Below the pieces are notes generated by a model, which was not told where the DNA came from, ran no database searches, and was given only the letters and a program-made list of their open reading frames with translations. Shown here one piece after another: positions 1 to 11,346 of a stretch of 64,000 nt of DNA. The first letter of the stretch is position 1, and the number at the start of each line of letters is the position of its first letter. The DNA comes from Allodiplogaster sudhausi (Eukaryota > Nematoda > Chromadorea > Rhabditida > Diplogasteridae): the NCBI GenBank assembly GCA_945643635.1, contig CALZFC010000032.1, forward strand, positions 1,134,001-1,198,000, in the 5' to 3' direction. Both the position numbers and the translations under genes were made by a program.

Positions 1-722
1 TGAATTCTTTAATATTTGGTTGAAAATTGTATTTTATTAATTCAAAAATTATCTTTGATATATTCAAGTAAAAAGGGAGATGGAAAAACAAAATATCACT
101 AGATGAGTGGAAAATCGATATTCGAATGTTAAATGAAATGCAACGTGTCCATTCGGCATTGATTTTTCGGGCACGTAAAAATTGTTATTGAAGAGTTTTC
201 AGAAATTCTGTCTTGACAATTCGTTTGAACAATATTTCCTATCTATTTTAACGTTTTCGCGGTTATTCCTTTACTGTTCGAGAAGAAATATTCATAAACA
301 TGCTCTCTAGTAGACTGTCTCAAAAAGATTCGCAGTTTTCAACTTTTCATAACTTAAAAAAGACATGTTTGAGCTTCAAGTCTGTTGTTATGTTGTATCG
401 GTGGTTTGTACTTGTGGAAGAGGTGGGGACTCGGGTGGTATTTTTTTTCGGATTCCTTACATTACATGTCTAAAATAGGGAGAAGGTGGTAAGGAGGAAA
501 GGGTGGCAGCCGCCTTCTCTGCCTTAGTTCCACTCGACTCTCCTGCTACTCGGCCATTCCTTACTCGGCTGGCAGTTGTCCCGCCCCTGATTTGGGGCAT
601 GCTCTTCTGGAAATGATGGTTTCTCTAGGGCTCCACTCCATTTGATGTATTTTGATTCTCTCGCAAATCGCGTCACATGTTTCTATCTTAGCATTAGCTT
701 AGCATTAGCTCATTCATTGCAG
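1..722. other. Upstream region, no complete gene seen
   Basis: AT-rich sequence with no open frame that looks coding. The last 250 bases precede the first recognised exon of the cysteine-rich gene. They may hold its promoter and a signal-peptide exon, because that exon begins in mid-codon (phase 2). I could not place the upstream exon. Confidence 0.5.
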
Positions 723-2624
723 GATGCCACATTCCGCTTCCCGCAATTGTCGCTCCCGCCGACAGAACCCTACTCGCGTTGGAAGCCCCAAACATCACCG
801 ACAACTTCATTAGTTGCGACAGCAAAAAAAATCAATCGCTCTATATCGTAAGAGTGGTAAGCAAAGATTAATTCTTATTTGATATGATTTACTTCAGATG
901 AATTTAATTGTGATTACTTGAAAGAACACTAAATATTTAAGCATCAAGTTCCTAACTTTGTTATTAGGAAATGTTAAACGTAATAATAGTCTTTTAAATC
1001 TCCCCCATTGACAGGCAATTGAGCCGACGCCACGCGAATTCTATGAGCACGTAGACAACCTCACGTGCACAGCTGATGGTTTCTGGAGGAGCGGCGACAA
1101 TACACGATTCCTCCAATTCGGATTCATCATCTGCGGCAAGATACCACCTTGTTCGTGTACACCTTTGAATGTGCCAGCCTGGCCAGACAACGCGCGTTGT
1201 ATCTACGTGTTATGTATCAATTTAGGCAAAATTGGCTAATAGTTCCTTTTACAAGTTTACAAGTTTATTCCGTCATCAGGAACTGGTCCCGATGGGTGAA
1301 GGCAAGGTCATCTTCTTACTTTTAGCATACGCAAATGATCCGGATGCGTTCACGACGTCACTCACGCCGATCCGCCCTCTAAATAATTTCGCCCAATCAG
1401 ACGCTACCGCCGTCCACTATTGCACCGTCGACGGGCACAAGCGATACGCATGCCCACAGCCTCTCGGCCAATTTTTTGCGCAGAAGAGCGGTGACATGCC
1501 TCCAGACGTAGTTCGTGTCGAAGCAACTTTTATGCGAACATGCTCCATTCGTAATTCACCTACAGGAGTTGTATGCTGGCTCCTCTCCCTACTTTTATCG
1601 CAGCAGTATTCTGTTTCCACGACATCTCAGTGAGGAATATAAGCTCTACGATATTGACGAGGAGGCGGTGACTTTGAACGACAGTACGCCAATCTCATGT
1701 ATGACGCGTAAGTTATGCAATTAATTTCAAGGTGTAGACACAACGCAGATAGTATTACAAGCCGCATTAATAGGTTGCACTATATAAAGTCATTAGTGAG
1801 CCCATCGTGATCCATTCAATCAATCAATGGAATGTGAAATTAAACTGCGATTTATAGTATAGTGTAGTACACCATTAATGTACACTATTTAAGCAAAGTG
1901 ATCGAGAAATCAGTTTGTCTCTTCTTTTTAGTAAAAACATGGTCGTGCCCACAGCTCGAAGTGTTATATACTGACGCCACCGGCTATATTCAGGATGGCT
2001 ATGTCCTCGACCCAACAGCCAACCCCATTCTGATCTTGTTTTCCCGGGGTGAACAGGCGAGGCCATACATTGGATGGGCATGCGGCGGCGGCCAGAGCAA
2101 CGCCACGGTTTTGGCCTACTCTGTACGTGGATCTTAAAGGAAGTATCCGGCGAATAATTCTACAGTAGCGCTAGAGAATGAGTTTGAATGCGCGCTCTCA
2201 TAAAGTTGCCTGCCGCTCGGTCGAGAGATCATGTGAAATAGGAGGGCGGCTCAGACCTACAGTAGCTAATTCTCTACCCGCCAGTTTTCACGTTACTATT
2301 GCTGAGAATGTAATGGAAGAAAATCGCTCAAACTTTCTGGATACATGTTTTACGCCAAGATAAACAGGTTCATATAGATAAAAACTTAGGTTAATTATTC
2401 CCCGGATACCTCCTTTAACGAGAAGCGATATCAATCATACTTACTCTGTTCGTCACATTCAGAATGGTGCCACCTCGAGCGTGCAGGGCACAAGCCAACT
2501 ACTCCAATGCACCAACAGCGGAAAGGAGCCCTACTGGGCCCTCGACACCGCCAACGGAACGCGGCTGCCAGATTGCGTGAAAATCTTCTGCGCAATCTCG
2601 AAGAATGCGACGAAGATACCTTGA
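723..2624 (+). CDS. Secreted cysteine-rich protein, paralogue 1 (unknown function)
   Basis: Six exons can be chained with consistent phase: 723-856, 1015-1225, 1326-1510, 1566-1707, 1932-2122 and 2463-2624, ending in TGA. They encode about 340 residues; a 5' exon is still missing. The protein reads as serial modules of about 50-70 residues, each with a few cysteines, aromatic residues and N-glycosylation sequons. Examples are NLTC-x5-GFW in exon 2, CGGGQSN in exon 5 and VKIFCAIS in exon 6. I see no catalytic signature and do not recognise the family. The paralogue at 4801-6975 has the same exon plan and conserved cysteines, so the model is well supported. The exon 2/3 junction uses a GC donor (AG|GCAAAA) rather than GT. 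The intron after exon 5 carries a TTAA MITE. Extracellular location is inferred from the cysteine and glycosylation pattern. Confidence 0.72.
2138..2414. mobile_element. TTAA MITE, family A, copy 1
   Basis: A 277-base element flanked by TTAA at 2134-2137 and 2415-2418. Its inverted ends are AGGAAGTATCCGGCGAATAA on the left and the complement of AGGAGGTATCCGGGGAATAA on the right. It has no coding capacity. It sits in the last intron of the cysteine-rich gene. The same intron of the paralogue (near 6770) has a single TTAA and no insert, so the boundaries are precise. The second copy, at 7599-7865, lies in the opposite orientation. Confidence 0.92.
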
Positions 2625-4066
2625 GAAAAACTACAAAATGCATACATTCCCTTTTTCATGCACTTTCCCTCTCATCCAAGCTTTCGAGACTTACATACAT
2701 ACATACATTCTAACGCAATTATCTCCCCACTCGACCAAGACTTCCAAATTTGTTGAATAAAAAAATCGTTCACGCAATTACTGGCGCTACTGACATGAGG
2801 GTGACAAGATAAACCCGAGGTTTAGTATATTTTCGAAAATAGATTTTTTTGCAAACTCAAATGCTGGGAGTTTTAAAAATAATCATGATGATTAGAAATC
2901 TTGTTTCAATACCCGAAGACTCATTGCCTCATGTTGAACACAGACGATGACAACAAAATCGTATCAGGCTCATGGTAAGTATGATTGTACTGGCATACAC
3001 CAGAAGAGTAGCTGTTGATGATAGAGATACCGAGAGTCTGGCCTCTTGTCGGGAGACTGACCATGAGCATACAGAAAAGCGACAATTTACAACGGCGGAA
3101 GAAGATATTAAAATATTTAATGATATTTTGCGCTGCACTCTTTCATTATAGCTATTCATCATCGCTGTGTGAATTCAACGTGCACATTTAAAAGTATATG
3201 ATTTTGCAAGATTCGAAAGAAGCATTTTACGGTATGGAGCAGTAGAACGATTCTCTGAAGGTCGTCGACGCATCAACACAATTATCAAAATTATAGTACA
3301 ACTCGAAGAACTTTTTCAACGACTAGAGGTGCGTGTTCAAGTTTATTGGAGCTATTGTTTTCTCCGGGTATTGAATTTTGTTTTATCTTCATTAGCGAAT
3401 TCGTTTTGGACTAAAACATCTACCACGAAAGCTTGAATGATTTTTGATCAAATTTATGAGCAAACGAGATTGGACAGATCGCGATGAGTGTGTGCTTGAA
3501 AATTATTGTAATGAACATATCTTCCATTTCCGATGTCTACTGTAGATCTGCATGAGAAGGTCCTGCATGCAGCTTGACGAGAATAACTCCTTCATCCTGT
3601 CCATGTGTGACTGCTTCACGCTACGAAGATCTCTGCAGACGTAGAGTTCATAGAGAGGTTACTGAACAAAAAAGTTACAAAAATAAGAAACCTTCTTCGA
3701 GAACACTGCTCGCTACGGCAGCTCCATGACGCAGCGTAACAGGACGAACTCCCGCGCCGTCTGAGTCCCTGTGTCTCTGCCACTCTCGTGCCCTCTCGCA
3801 CTCTACTCCTTTCACATCTCCGCACCTCACCATTTCACACTACTACCACTATCGAAGATAAACTGCCTTCGAATTCGCTTATCGCAATCGACCATGAGAA
3901 ATGGAAAAGGGGGTGGAATACAATTTTGGGCCTGGGCTTAAAAATAATAATACTTGTAATCATTTAAAAGTGAAGGTGTAAGGCATTTATTGTTGTAAAG
4001 GTCTATTTAGATAACGTATGAGAGAGAAAGGGATAGCTCCTTTTCTAGAATGGCCATGGCCCAAAG
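2625..4066. other. Duplicated intergenic spacer, unit 1
   Basis: No gene seen. The sequence is diverged but collinear with 6976-8690, for example the stretches around 3160-3260 and 7866-7940, 3560-3840 and 8190-8450, and 3960-4060 and 8570-8690. This makes it the downstream spacer of the first tandem unit. It lacks the MITE present in the second unit. Confidence 0.7.
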
Positions 4067-4327
4067 GATGTGGGCTCGCCGAAACTCGAGTGGCGCGTGC
4101 ACCGTGACAACTCCAAGGCCATCAAATTCTATAAGACGGTCAGTACATAGAAAACGTGTAAACGCGACATTCGAGTTTCACTACCAAAGAAAAAAGGTGT
4201 GGATTTAAATTAAATTAAAAAAAAACACCCCTTTCAGATGCCCGTCGAAGACTTATCTACAGACGGTGGCTGGCTCACCTATAAGATGCGCCCTGAAGGG
4301 ATTCGACAGCTCGCCGGATCACAATGA
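4067..4327 (+). pseudogene. GNAT acetyltransferase, 3' fragment (last two exons only)
   Basis: Exon-like blocks 4067-4138 and 4238-4327 correspond to exons 5 and 6 of the intact acetyltransferase at 9610-11346. They include the acetyl-CoA-fold tail (EWRVHRDNSKAIKFYKT) and the C-terminus ending before TGA. Both blocks remain open and the intervening splice sites are intact. Exons 1-4, with the start codon and the P-loop-like RRGGYGKKLW motif, are missing. The sequence just upstream (GAATGGCCA at about 4049) matches the spacer near 8684 of the second unit, so roughly 2.4 kb was deleted up to the fourth codon of exon 5. Confidence 0.85.
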
Positions 4328-4800
4328 GATGGTATCGTGGTGTGCTCCATATGGCTTTGAGAGATGGATCTTCGTTCAGCATGATTCTAACATTTATTTG
4401 GATAATCAATCAGTATCAAAATCAGCACTGTGTGCTTTCGCTAGCATATATATGTATATGGATGTGCATGCCCTAGACTTTATAAACATTCATATCTTTT
4501 TTGTGATTCAATAAGTGTAAAATTTTTAAACTAGCGACAATGCTTGAATGTGAGGTGCGCGGCAAAAACTGTCAAATAAGCTTCAAGGACAAACAGGAGA
4601 GCAAGTATCTACGCCGCTCCGTGGGCAAAGCCTGAGAGCTTTCCTATAAATGGTTAGAGTAATCCTCTATCGTTACGGTAACACGACTTATTGATGTTTT
4701 CGCTGCCTCCCCTCCCCCTACATAACTGTCCGAAACAATCTGTGTTTTTTTCTCGTTTGTTCTTTGTTCTTTCTTCCATTCTTGTTAACTTCCATTGCAG
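4328..4800. other. Spacer between tandem units
   Basis: No supported gene. It contains the boundary between the two duplicated units. A 32-codon open stretch at 4539-4634 is noted under rejected items. Confidence 0.45.
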
Positions 4801-6975
4801 TTTTCCTTCCACTCCGGAATCCCGATGTAATCGGGCTGGTTAGGCCATACAGAACTGTAATCATCATGGGTTGCAGCAACAAGAGTCTATCGATCTATGT
4901 CGTAAGAAAGGTAAAAAACATTCCATGTATTATTTTATGGATATGTTTTATGGGTCCTTGATTACTTCCGAACCATTTAGGCGTAACGTAAATTGCTCGT
5001 AAAAAAGTTATAACTTGCTTGTCACCCTTAATTTGTATTTGTAACCCTTAATTTGTATTTGTCACCCTTAATTTGTATTTGTCACCCTTAATTTGTATTT
5101 GTCACCCTTAATTTGTATTTGTCACCCTTAATTTGTATTTGTCACCCTTAATTTGTATTTGTCACCCTTAATTTCCACTTTGATAATTAGGGAATGTTAA
5201 ATATTTAGATGATGCCAGTCTCTCTACTGAAATTTTGATTTCATTATCTAATTTCCTTTGGCAGGCAACAATTCAGCCGACGCCAAACGATTTCTACGAG
5301 CTCGTCCACAACCTCACATGTACATCTGATGGTTTCTGGAGGAGCGACCACTACGGTCAGCCCAAACTCTATGTGCCTGAGGATATTAAAGTCACCTGCG
5401 GCTTGTTGCAAACTGATTCGTGTTCATCTTTGGCGTATGCCCTTTGTCTCAATCTGTAATCGATTTTGTGAGTGCTCGATCGCACCCTCCCAAATGGCTT
5501 CTTTCTTGCTGTCAGCATGCGGATCAGCTAATCACGAGTTCGCGACGCCGCTCACGCCGCACCCCCCTGTAGTTGGCTACGTCAATGTATTCGCAACCGC
5601 AGCCTTCTATTGCACGCCATACGAGGGCAAGCGATACGTCTGTGCACATCCGCAAGGCATCTATTGGGCTCAGAACATAGTTCGTTTCATCAGAGAATAT
5701 TCGGCGAGCATGCTCTATTCTAAACTAATTTACAGGCGCCAAATGAGACCTCTATTTATCGTGGTACTCATCTGATACCACGAAATATCGGAAGCGAATA
5801 CGACCTCTACAATTCCGGCAAGTCGGTGCTGCGCTCGAAAATCAGTAGAGCAATCTCTTGCATGATAGGTAAGACTTGTAGCTCATTTCAAGATTATGAC
5901 GTGTAAAGTCTCTGGTGGGCGCATCTCGAGCAGGGATTTAGAACAAAAACAAATTCCCTTGACCAAAGAAATGTTTGGCATAACATAAACAAAAAAAAAA
6001 CGTTTTTTTTAGGACAAAAAGAAAAAAAAAACAAAGCAAAAAAAAAACAAATTTTTTTAATTGTAATTTTTGATCCACAATTACAATAACCGAAAAAGTC
6101 TTGAAGAATAAGATCCCTCTAATCTTGACATTTTACTGGAGGATCCGAAAGATTTCGGTAAAAAAAAAATTTTTTTCCGAAAAAAAAACCGAACAAAACA
6201 GTTTTTTTTGTTAAAACACCAAAAAAAATTTAAAAAAAAATCTAAAACTGCAACCCTGATCTCGAGCCACGAGAAATGCGAATTGACACTACGTTTCAAA
6301 CGCACAATTCGACTACAAAAAGTAATAAATAAAAAGATGGACGTACAAAAAAGGGAGAACAAATAAACTGAAACGTGCGCTTTTTTGTAACAAAGTTTGG
6401 CAACATTTAGTATTGAAAAAAAAAGAAAAAAAATTTAAGGAACCGCGGCTCTCCATAGTTGTGATCTATCTCAACTTCATGAGAAATTAATTATGTTACA
6501 ATTACTGACATACTAATTTATTTAGGCGAAAGGTTTGCGAAAATTTCGTTTGTTTCTCCGTTAAGCAAAAGGGCAATCGTGTAAACCACTCGAAGTACTC
6601 TACAAAAACGACGCCACCTATCTACCGACTGGCTATGTCCTCGACCCAACAGCCAACCCCATGCACACAGTCGTGCCCCAGAATGAAACAGTGGGAGCTT
6701 ACTTTGAATGGACGTGCGGCGGCGACCAGAGCAACAATACTGTTCTCGTCTATTCTGTACGTGAATTCTTAAAGGAGAAGTGAAATCATACCTAATTTGC
6801 TCGTCACATTCAGGACGGCACCCCGAGCGGCCAGGGCAAAGGCAAACTAATCCGATGCAGCGGCATCGAAGACAAACCCCACTGGTTCGACTACCCCAAC
6901 GACAATCGGCTGCCTGACAAAGAGGGCGTGAAAATCTTCTGCGCGATCCCGAAGAATACGACAGACACAACGTGA
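4801..6975 (+). CDS. Secreted cysteine-rich protein, paralogue 2 (possibly disrupted)
   Basis: Exon-by-exon counterpart of 723-2624: 4801-4910, 5265-5455, 5516-5679, 5736-5868, 6572-6756 and 6814-6975 (TGA). Conserved landmarks include NLTCTSDGFWRS, YVCAHPQGIYWAQN, ISCMI, TGYVLDPTANP, WTCGGDQSN and VKIFCAIPKN. All junctions keep phase except exon 2 to exon 3. There, exon 2 ends in phase 2 at its GT donor (CAATCT|GTAATC), while the homologous reading of exon 3 needs phase 1. Reading through exon 2 instead meets TAA. The gene therefore has either an unusual splice choice or a small frameshift and may be a young pseudogene. Intron 1 contains a 20-base minisatellite. Function unknown. Confidence 0.65.
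5021..5174. repeat. 20-base minisatellite
   Basis: Seven full head-to-tail copies plus a partial eighth of GTCACCCTTAATTTGTATTT, nearly identical (one copy has GTAACCC). They lie in intron 1 of the second cysteine-rich gene. The paralogous intron at 857-1014 has no array, so the expansion followed the gene duplication. Confidence 0.97.
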
Positions 6976-7598
6976 GAATTAAAATAGAATTCATACATAC
7001 CTTTTGCTATGCATTCTTCCTTTTCATGTAAGCTTTCGAGATGTACATTCTGATGCCTCCCGAACTTGTCCGAGACCGCCACATTTGTTGAATAAAGAAA
7101 GCTTTCGCGCAATTAGCACCTGGAAATTTTTGAACAGAGCCGCAGTAGTAAAGTGCCGCTTTTCGGTGGCTAAACATCAGATTATTGAAATGAGGCTAAC
7201 AAGTCGAACACCAGGTTTAGCATACTTTCGAAAACTCCCAGCTTTCAATTTTTAGAAAAATCTAAAGCAGGGAGTTTTCGAAAACGTGAGTCCAATCTTG
7301 ATTCAATATGTACGGACCTCAAGATTCTTTGCCTCGTATGAAAGAGGCTTTTCAAAATGCATCGTCTTTACTTCTTCTTATCTTATAAATAGCCACATTT
7401 TGTTGCCTGACGATAATAACAAAATCAGAATCAGGCTAAATGTGATTGTACGGGCATACACCGGAAGAGTAGCAATAGAGATATCGAGAGATTTGCCTCA
7501 TGTCAGTATCCTGAGCACATTTAAAAGCGACAATTTTCAACGGCTGAAAAATATATTTAAATGCTTAAAGATATGCGCCCTTTATACTTGCTGCTTAA

Positions 7599-7865
7599 AG
7601 GAGGTATCCGGGGAATAATTAACCTAGGTTTTGTTCAATGTGGATAAGTTCGTCTTGGCGTAAAACATATATACAGAAAGTTTGAGCGATTTTCTTTCGT
7701 TACATACTGAGCAATAGTAACGTGAAATCTGGCGGGTAGAGAATTAGCTACGGTAGAGCAGAGCCGCCCTCCTATTTCTCGACCGAGCGACAGGCAACTC
7801 TTTGAGCGCGCGCATTCAAACTGGTTCTCTAGCGCTACTGTAGAATTATTTGCCGGATACTTCCT
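7599..7865. mobile_element. TTAA MITE, family A, copy 2
   Basis: A 267-base element between TTAA at 7595-7598 and 7866-7869. Its ends are inverted repeats of AGGAGGTATCCGG and it matches 2138-2414 in reverse orientation along most of its length. The paralogous spacer in unit 1 (near 3150) runs directly from CTTTCATTATAGCTA into TTCATCATCGCTGTG, which is the unoccupied site with TTAA mutated to TTCA. Confidence 0.92.
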
Positions 7866-9238
7866 TTAACATCGCTGTGTGAATTCCGCGTATACATTTA
7901 TTAGTTAATTCGAAGCACGCATCTTACAGTTTGGAGTAGTAGAACGATTCTCGGAAAGTCTTCGACACATTCTTCAAAATTGTCAAAATTAAAGAACTTC
8001 GAGAAGCTTGTTTCTACGAGAAAGGAGTGTGAGTAGGAGATAAAAGAAGCCATAAGGGGAATTGCATATTGTTTTCTCTTCATGGGTGAATTGCTTTGGA
8101 CGAAAACATGGACCTAGAAAGCATGTGCGAGTTTTGATTACTCTATAACAATACAAATATCTTCCATTTCCGAGCGTTCTGTAGGGCTGCACGAGGAGGT
8201 GAGCATGCAGCTTAACTCTTTCATCCTGTTCACGTGCGACTGCTTCACGCTACGAAGATCCCCGCAGACGTAGAGTTCATAGTGAGATTACTGAACAAAT
8301 AGGTTACCAAAATAAGAATCCTTCTTCGAGAACACTGCCAGCTGCGGCAGCTTCATGACTCAGCGTACCAGCAAGAACCCCCGCACCGTCTGCGTCTCTG
8401 GGTCTCTGCCACTATCGTGCCCTCTCGCACTCTACTCCTTTCACTCGTCTGTATCTCTCCATTTCCCTCTTCTAGCACTATCGTAGATAAACAAAATTGC
8501 ATTCGCTTATCGCAACTGCCCATGAGAAATAGAAAAAGTGTGCAATATATTTATGGGCCTATGCCTAAAAGCTAATGATACTAGCAATCATTTAACACAG
8601 AAGGTATAAGGCATTGATTTTGGTGAAGGTCTGTTTCGATACTTTACGAGAGAGAGAGAAAGATAGCTCCACTTTTCAAGAATGGCCAAGGCAAAACATT
8701 TCTTCAGTATGTTCTCATGGCTCATTGGACAGAGTCAAAGGAAAGCTATGATCAAAAGCTCATGGTCAGATAAGTGGAGCGGTAGAGCACGTTTCTTTAG
8801 CCGTGAAGCAGCATTTCAAAAGTACAACCCTTCGCTGAGCCTTATCTTCTTGGTGTAATGGGCGGGCTGATTGTGACTTTAAGCGATGACACAGACAACG
8901 CGTGTAGAAATAGAAGTCTAGTTTAGAGTGTTAATGATAAAATGAGGAAGCACAAAGCCCCGCCCCAAAGTTTCTCGTTACGACATTCCTTTCTTGCATT
9001 TTCCGTTGTTCAAACGGGTTCTCTTACATTTCCATTTCGTCTTCTCTTATCAGTGATCTGTTTGCTTAGCAAGAATGTTTCAGCAGAGCATTCTCTGAGA
9101 GAAGATTGTTCCGTAATGCATAGTTTTTTTTTTATCTAGTCATAGTCTCATCTGAGTTTTAACGAATGATTTTTACTTGTATTTACTGTTCTCATTTTTG
9201 ATTCACTTGGGAGAGGAAAAAGGGATAAAGGGAGGGGA

Positions 9239-9304
9239 AGAGAGAGAGAGAGAGGGGGATAGAGAAATCGAGAGAAAGAAAGAGAGAGAGAGAGAGAGAG
9301 AGAG
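9239..9304. repeat. GA-rich microsatellite
   Basis: Interrupted (GA)n/(AGAG)n purine tract about 300 bases upstream of the acetyltransferase start. Similar tracts recur throughout the window. Confidence 0.9.
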
Positions 9305-9609
9305 CTCATTCCATGGCCCATTGATCGCTTCCGCCACGTAGCGAGCACGTGCTCGATAGCAAAGGGACAGAGTCTAATTGCAAGCTGTCTCCTTTATATG
9401 TAAATAGATTCAATGTCAATCTTTTTAAAATTGTCGCTCTATTAGCCGCCTCTTTCATCCTTCTCCACCAGCCAAACCATGTAACCGCACACCCGCGTAT
9501 TCTATCCAATAACTTTGTCCGCTTCGCTTTCATAGACAAGATCATGTGAAAAGCGAACTAATGAATGATTTTCCGGAACTATTCCACTAATCAAATTTGC
9601 AATTCGGCA

Positions 9610-11346
9610 ATGGCAACGATCAGAAAAGCTACAGTCGACGACGCTGAAGTGCTCTTCAAACTCCTTCAGGTCGATTAATCACAGATTAGCTCTTCTAAAA
9701 ATATATAAACAAAGAAGAAATATCTAACTTGCCAAATACGCAATCTGGAAATTTTTCACCTCCCAACAGCGATATTGCTCTCTGCTTGTCATCTAATGAG
9801 GCGTGAGAACAATTGTTAGGAAATTTCAAATTGATTATAGATGAGTTGCATCGGAATTTTTTTAACCCTAATTTTTGAAAAGCGGGCTCTAACGGGCCTT
9901 CGGCTGGGCCCAAAATTCCAGGGCCCGCAAAATGGGCCAGGCCGGCCGGTCCGAGACCTCCGGGCCGGCCCAAAATGTGGGGCAATTTAATACTTCTGTA
10001 TAGTAATATAACTCAACAATACCATTATTCACAGGACCTGGTCGCGTACAGCTGAGTTGCCTGCTCCTTTAATAAGTATTTATATATTTATAATTTTTTT
10101 AACAACTCAACAATAATATTATATACAGGACCTGGTCGCGTACCACGAGTCTCCGGACGATTTGCACACGACGTCGAAGCAGCTTAGACGCGCCATGGAG
10201 CGCGGCATCGCCGGTGCTTTCCTGCTAGAACTTGAGGTTGGCGATGGAAAACCTTACTTGTAATTATCGCAAATTGTCGTTTATATATGGCGCGACCAAT
10301 TCGTCCGAAATCTGTCCAATTGAATGCGAGCCGCAGTTAGCAATCCCGATGCCTTTGATCCTCTCTTTATCCACCGGGTCCAGTCTCTGATTGTGGAATA
10401 AACTTGTAGACTTGAAGCGTGTGTAGATACGACAATTTAAAGGGCACCGCCATCGGCATGGTCATCTTCAGCTTCGCCTACTCGACATGGGCCGGCGAGG
10501 TCAGTAGTGAATAGTTTAAATATACAATGTTTTTTTTAAACTTTCAATAAATATACTGAACGACTGTTAAAATGAATACTATATGAAATAAAATTGAATA
10601 CATATTATCAAAAAAAAAATCCTTGTTCTCGTAGTACCTCAACATGGAAGATATCTTCGTTCTCCAAGAGTACCGTCGCGGCGGCTACGGGAAGAAGCTC
10701 TGGCGCGCGATGGCGCAGGTTTCTTTTTTCTTTTCTTCTTTTCAAATTATTACACTTTAAATACATATATACAGTATCTCATAAAAAAAATCATATCTCA
10801 TAAAAAATATCTCATATCTCATAAAAAAATCGGAATTAATTTTTTTTGGCAGCGACTTTTTTTGAAAGACGGGAGGATCTTTATGAAATTTTTAGGTGTT
10901 GCTTAATTACATTTTGTACATATTCTGAATAAATATAAAGCAAATAGCATGGATTTAAATTGACGGGAATGCACATGAGGTACACATGGAAACACCTCGT
11001 AGAGTTGTCAAAATGTGCGCACTCGAGAATTGTCGGATTTACCACACAATTACTCCAGTCTTTCCAGTACGCTGAGGATGTCGGCTCGCCGAAACTCGAG
11101 TGGCGCGTGCATCGTGACAACTCTAATGCCATCAAATTCTATAAGACGGTCAGTACATGGAAAATATGTATACCAGCGAAATTCGAGTATCACGATAAAA
11201 GAACAAAAAAAAGAGTCCTAATTTAAATGAAATTAAAAAAAGTATTATATTTTCAGATGCCCGTCGAAGACGTATCCACTGATGGTGGCTGGCTCACTTA
11301 TAAGATGCGCCCTGAAGGGATTCGACAGCTCGCCAGAGCACAATGA
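9610..11346 (+). CDS. GNAT-family N-acetyltransferase, spermidine/diamine acetyltransferase-like
   Basis: Six exons in phase: 9610-9669, 10129-10236, 10443-10499, 10635-10718, 11068-11148 and 11257-11346. They encode 159 residues, near the roughly 170 of the SSAT family. The start is MATIRKATVDDAEVLFKLL, the typical beta1-alpha1 opening of a GNAT. Exon 3 has GMVIFSFAYSTWAGE (beta4) and exon 4 has YLNMEDIFVLQEYRRGGYGKKLW, whose R-x-x-G-x-G/K loop binds the acetyl-CoA pyrophosphate. Exon 5 has LEWRVHRDNSNAIKFYKT (beta6 and following helix). Family knowledge suggests acetyl transfer from acetyl-CoA to a polyamine or thialysine-like amine in the cytosol; the substrate is inference. Intron 1 carries a hAT-like fragment. 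A decoy copy of the exon 2 acceptor lies at about 10021-10057. A deleted copy is at 4067-4327. Confidence 0.9.
9885..9985. mobile_element. hAT-like GC-rich subterminal fragment
   Basis: A GGGCCC/GGCCGGCCC-rich block in intron 1 of the acetyltransferase. It resembles the subterminal sequence of the hAT element at 34339-35787. No transposase or complete ends are present. Confidence 0.5.

Larger units (their letters stand above)
6976..9609. other. Spacer, unit 2
   Basis: No gene seen. The first 1.7 kb is collinear with 2625-4060, apart from the MITE at 7599-7865. The rest (8690-9609) has no counterpart in unit 1 because of the deletion there. It contains a purine tract just upstream of the acetyltransferase. 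Confidence 0.6.

Noticed and set aside
4539..4634. 32-codon ORF starting MLECEVRGKNC and ending before TGA
   Set aside because: No splice context, and the paralogous position in unit 2 (about 11550) is not open, so it is likely chance.
5021..5174. CRISPR-like or telomeric array
   Set aside because: Head-to-tail units without spacers, in a eukaryotic intron, and not a telomere hexamer.
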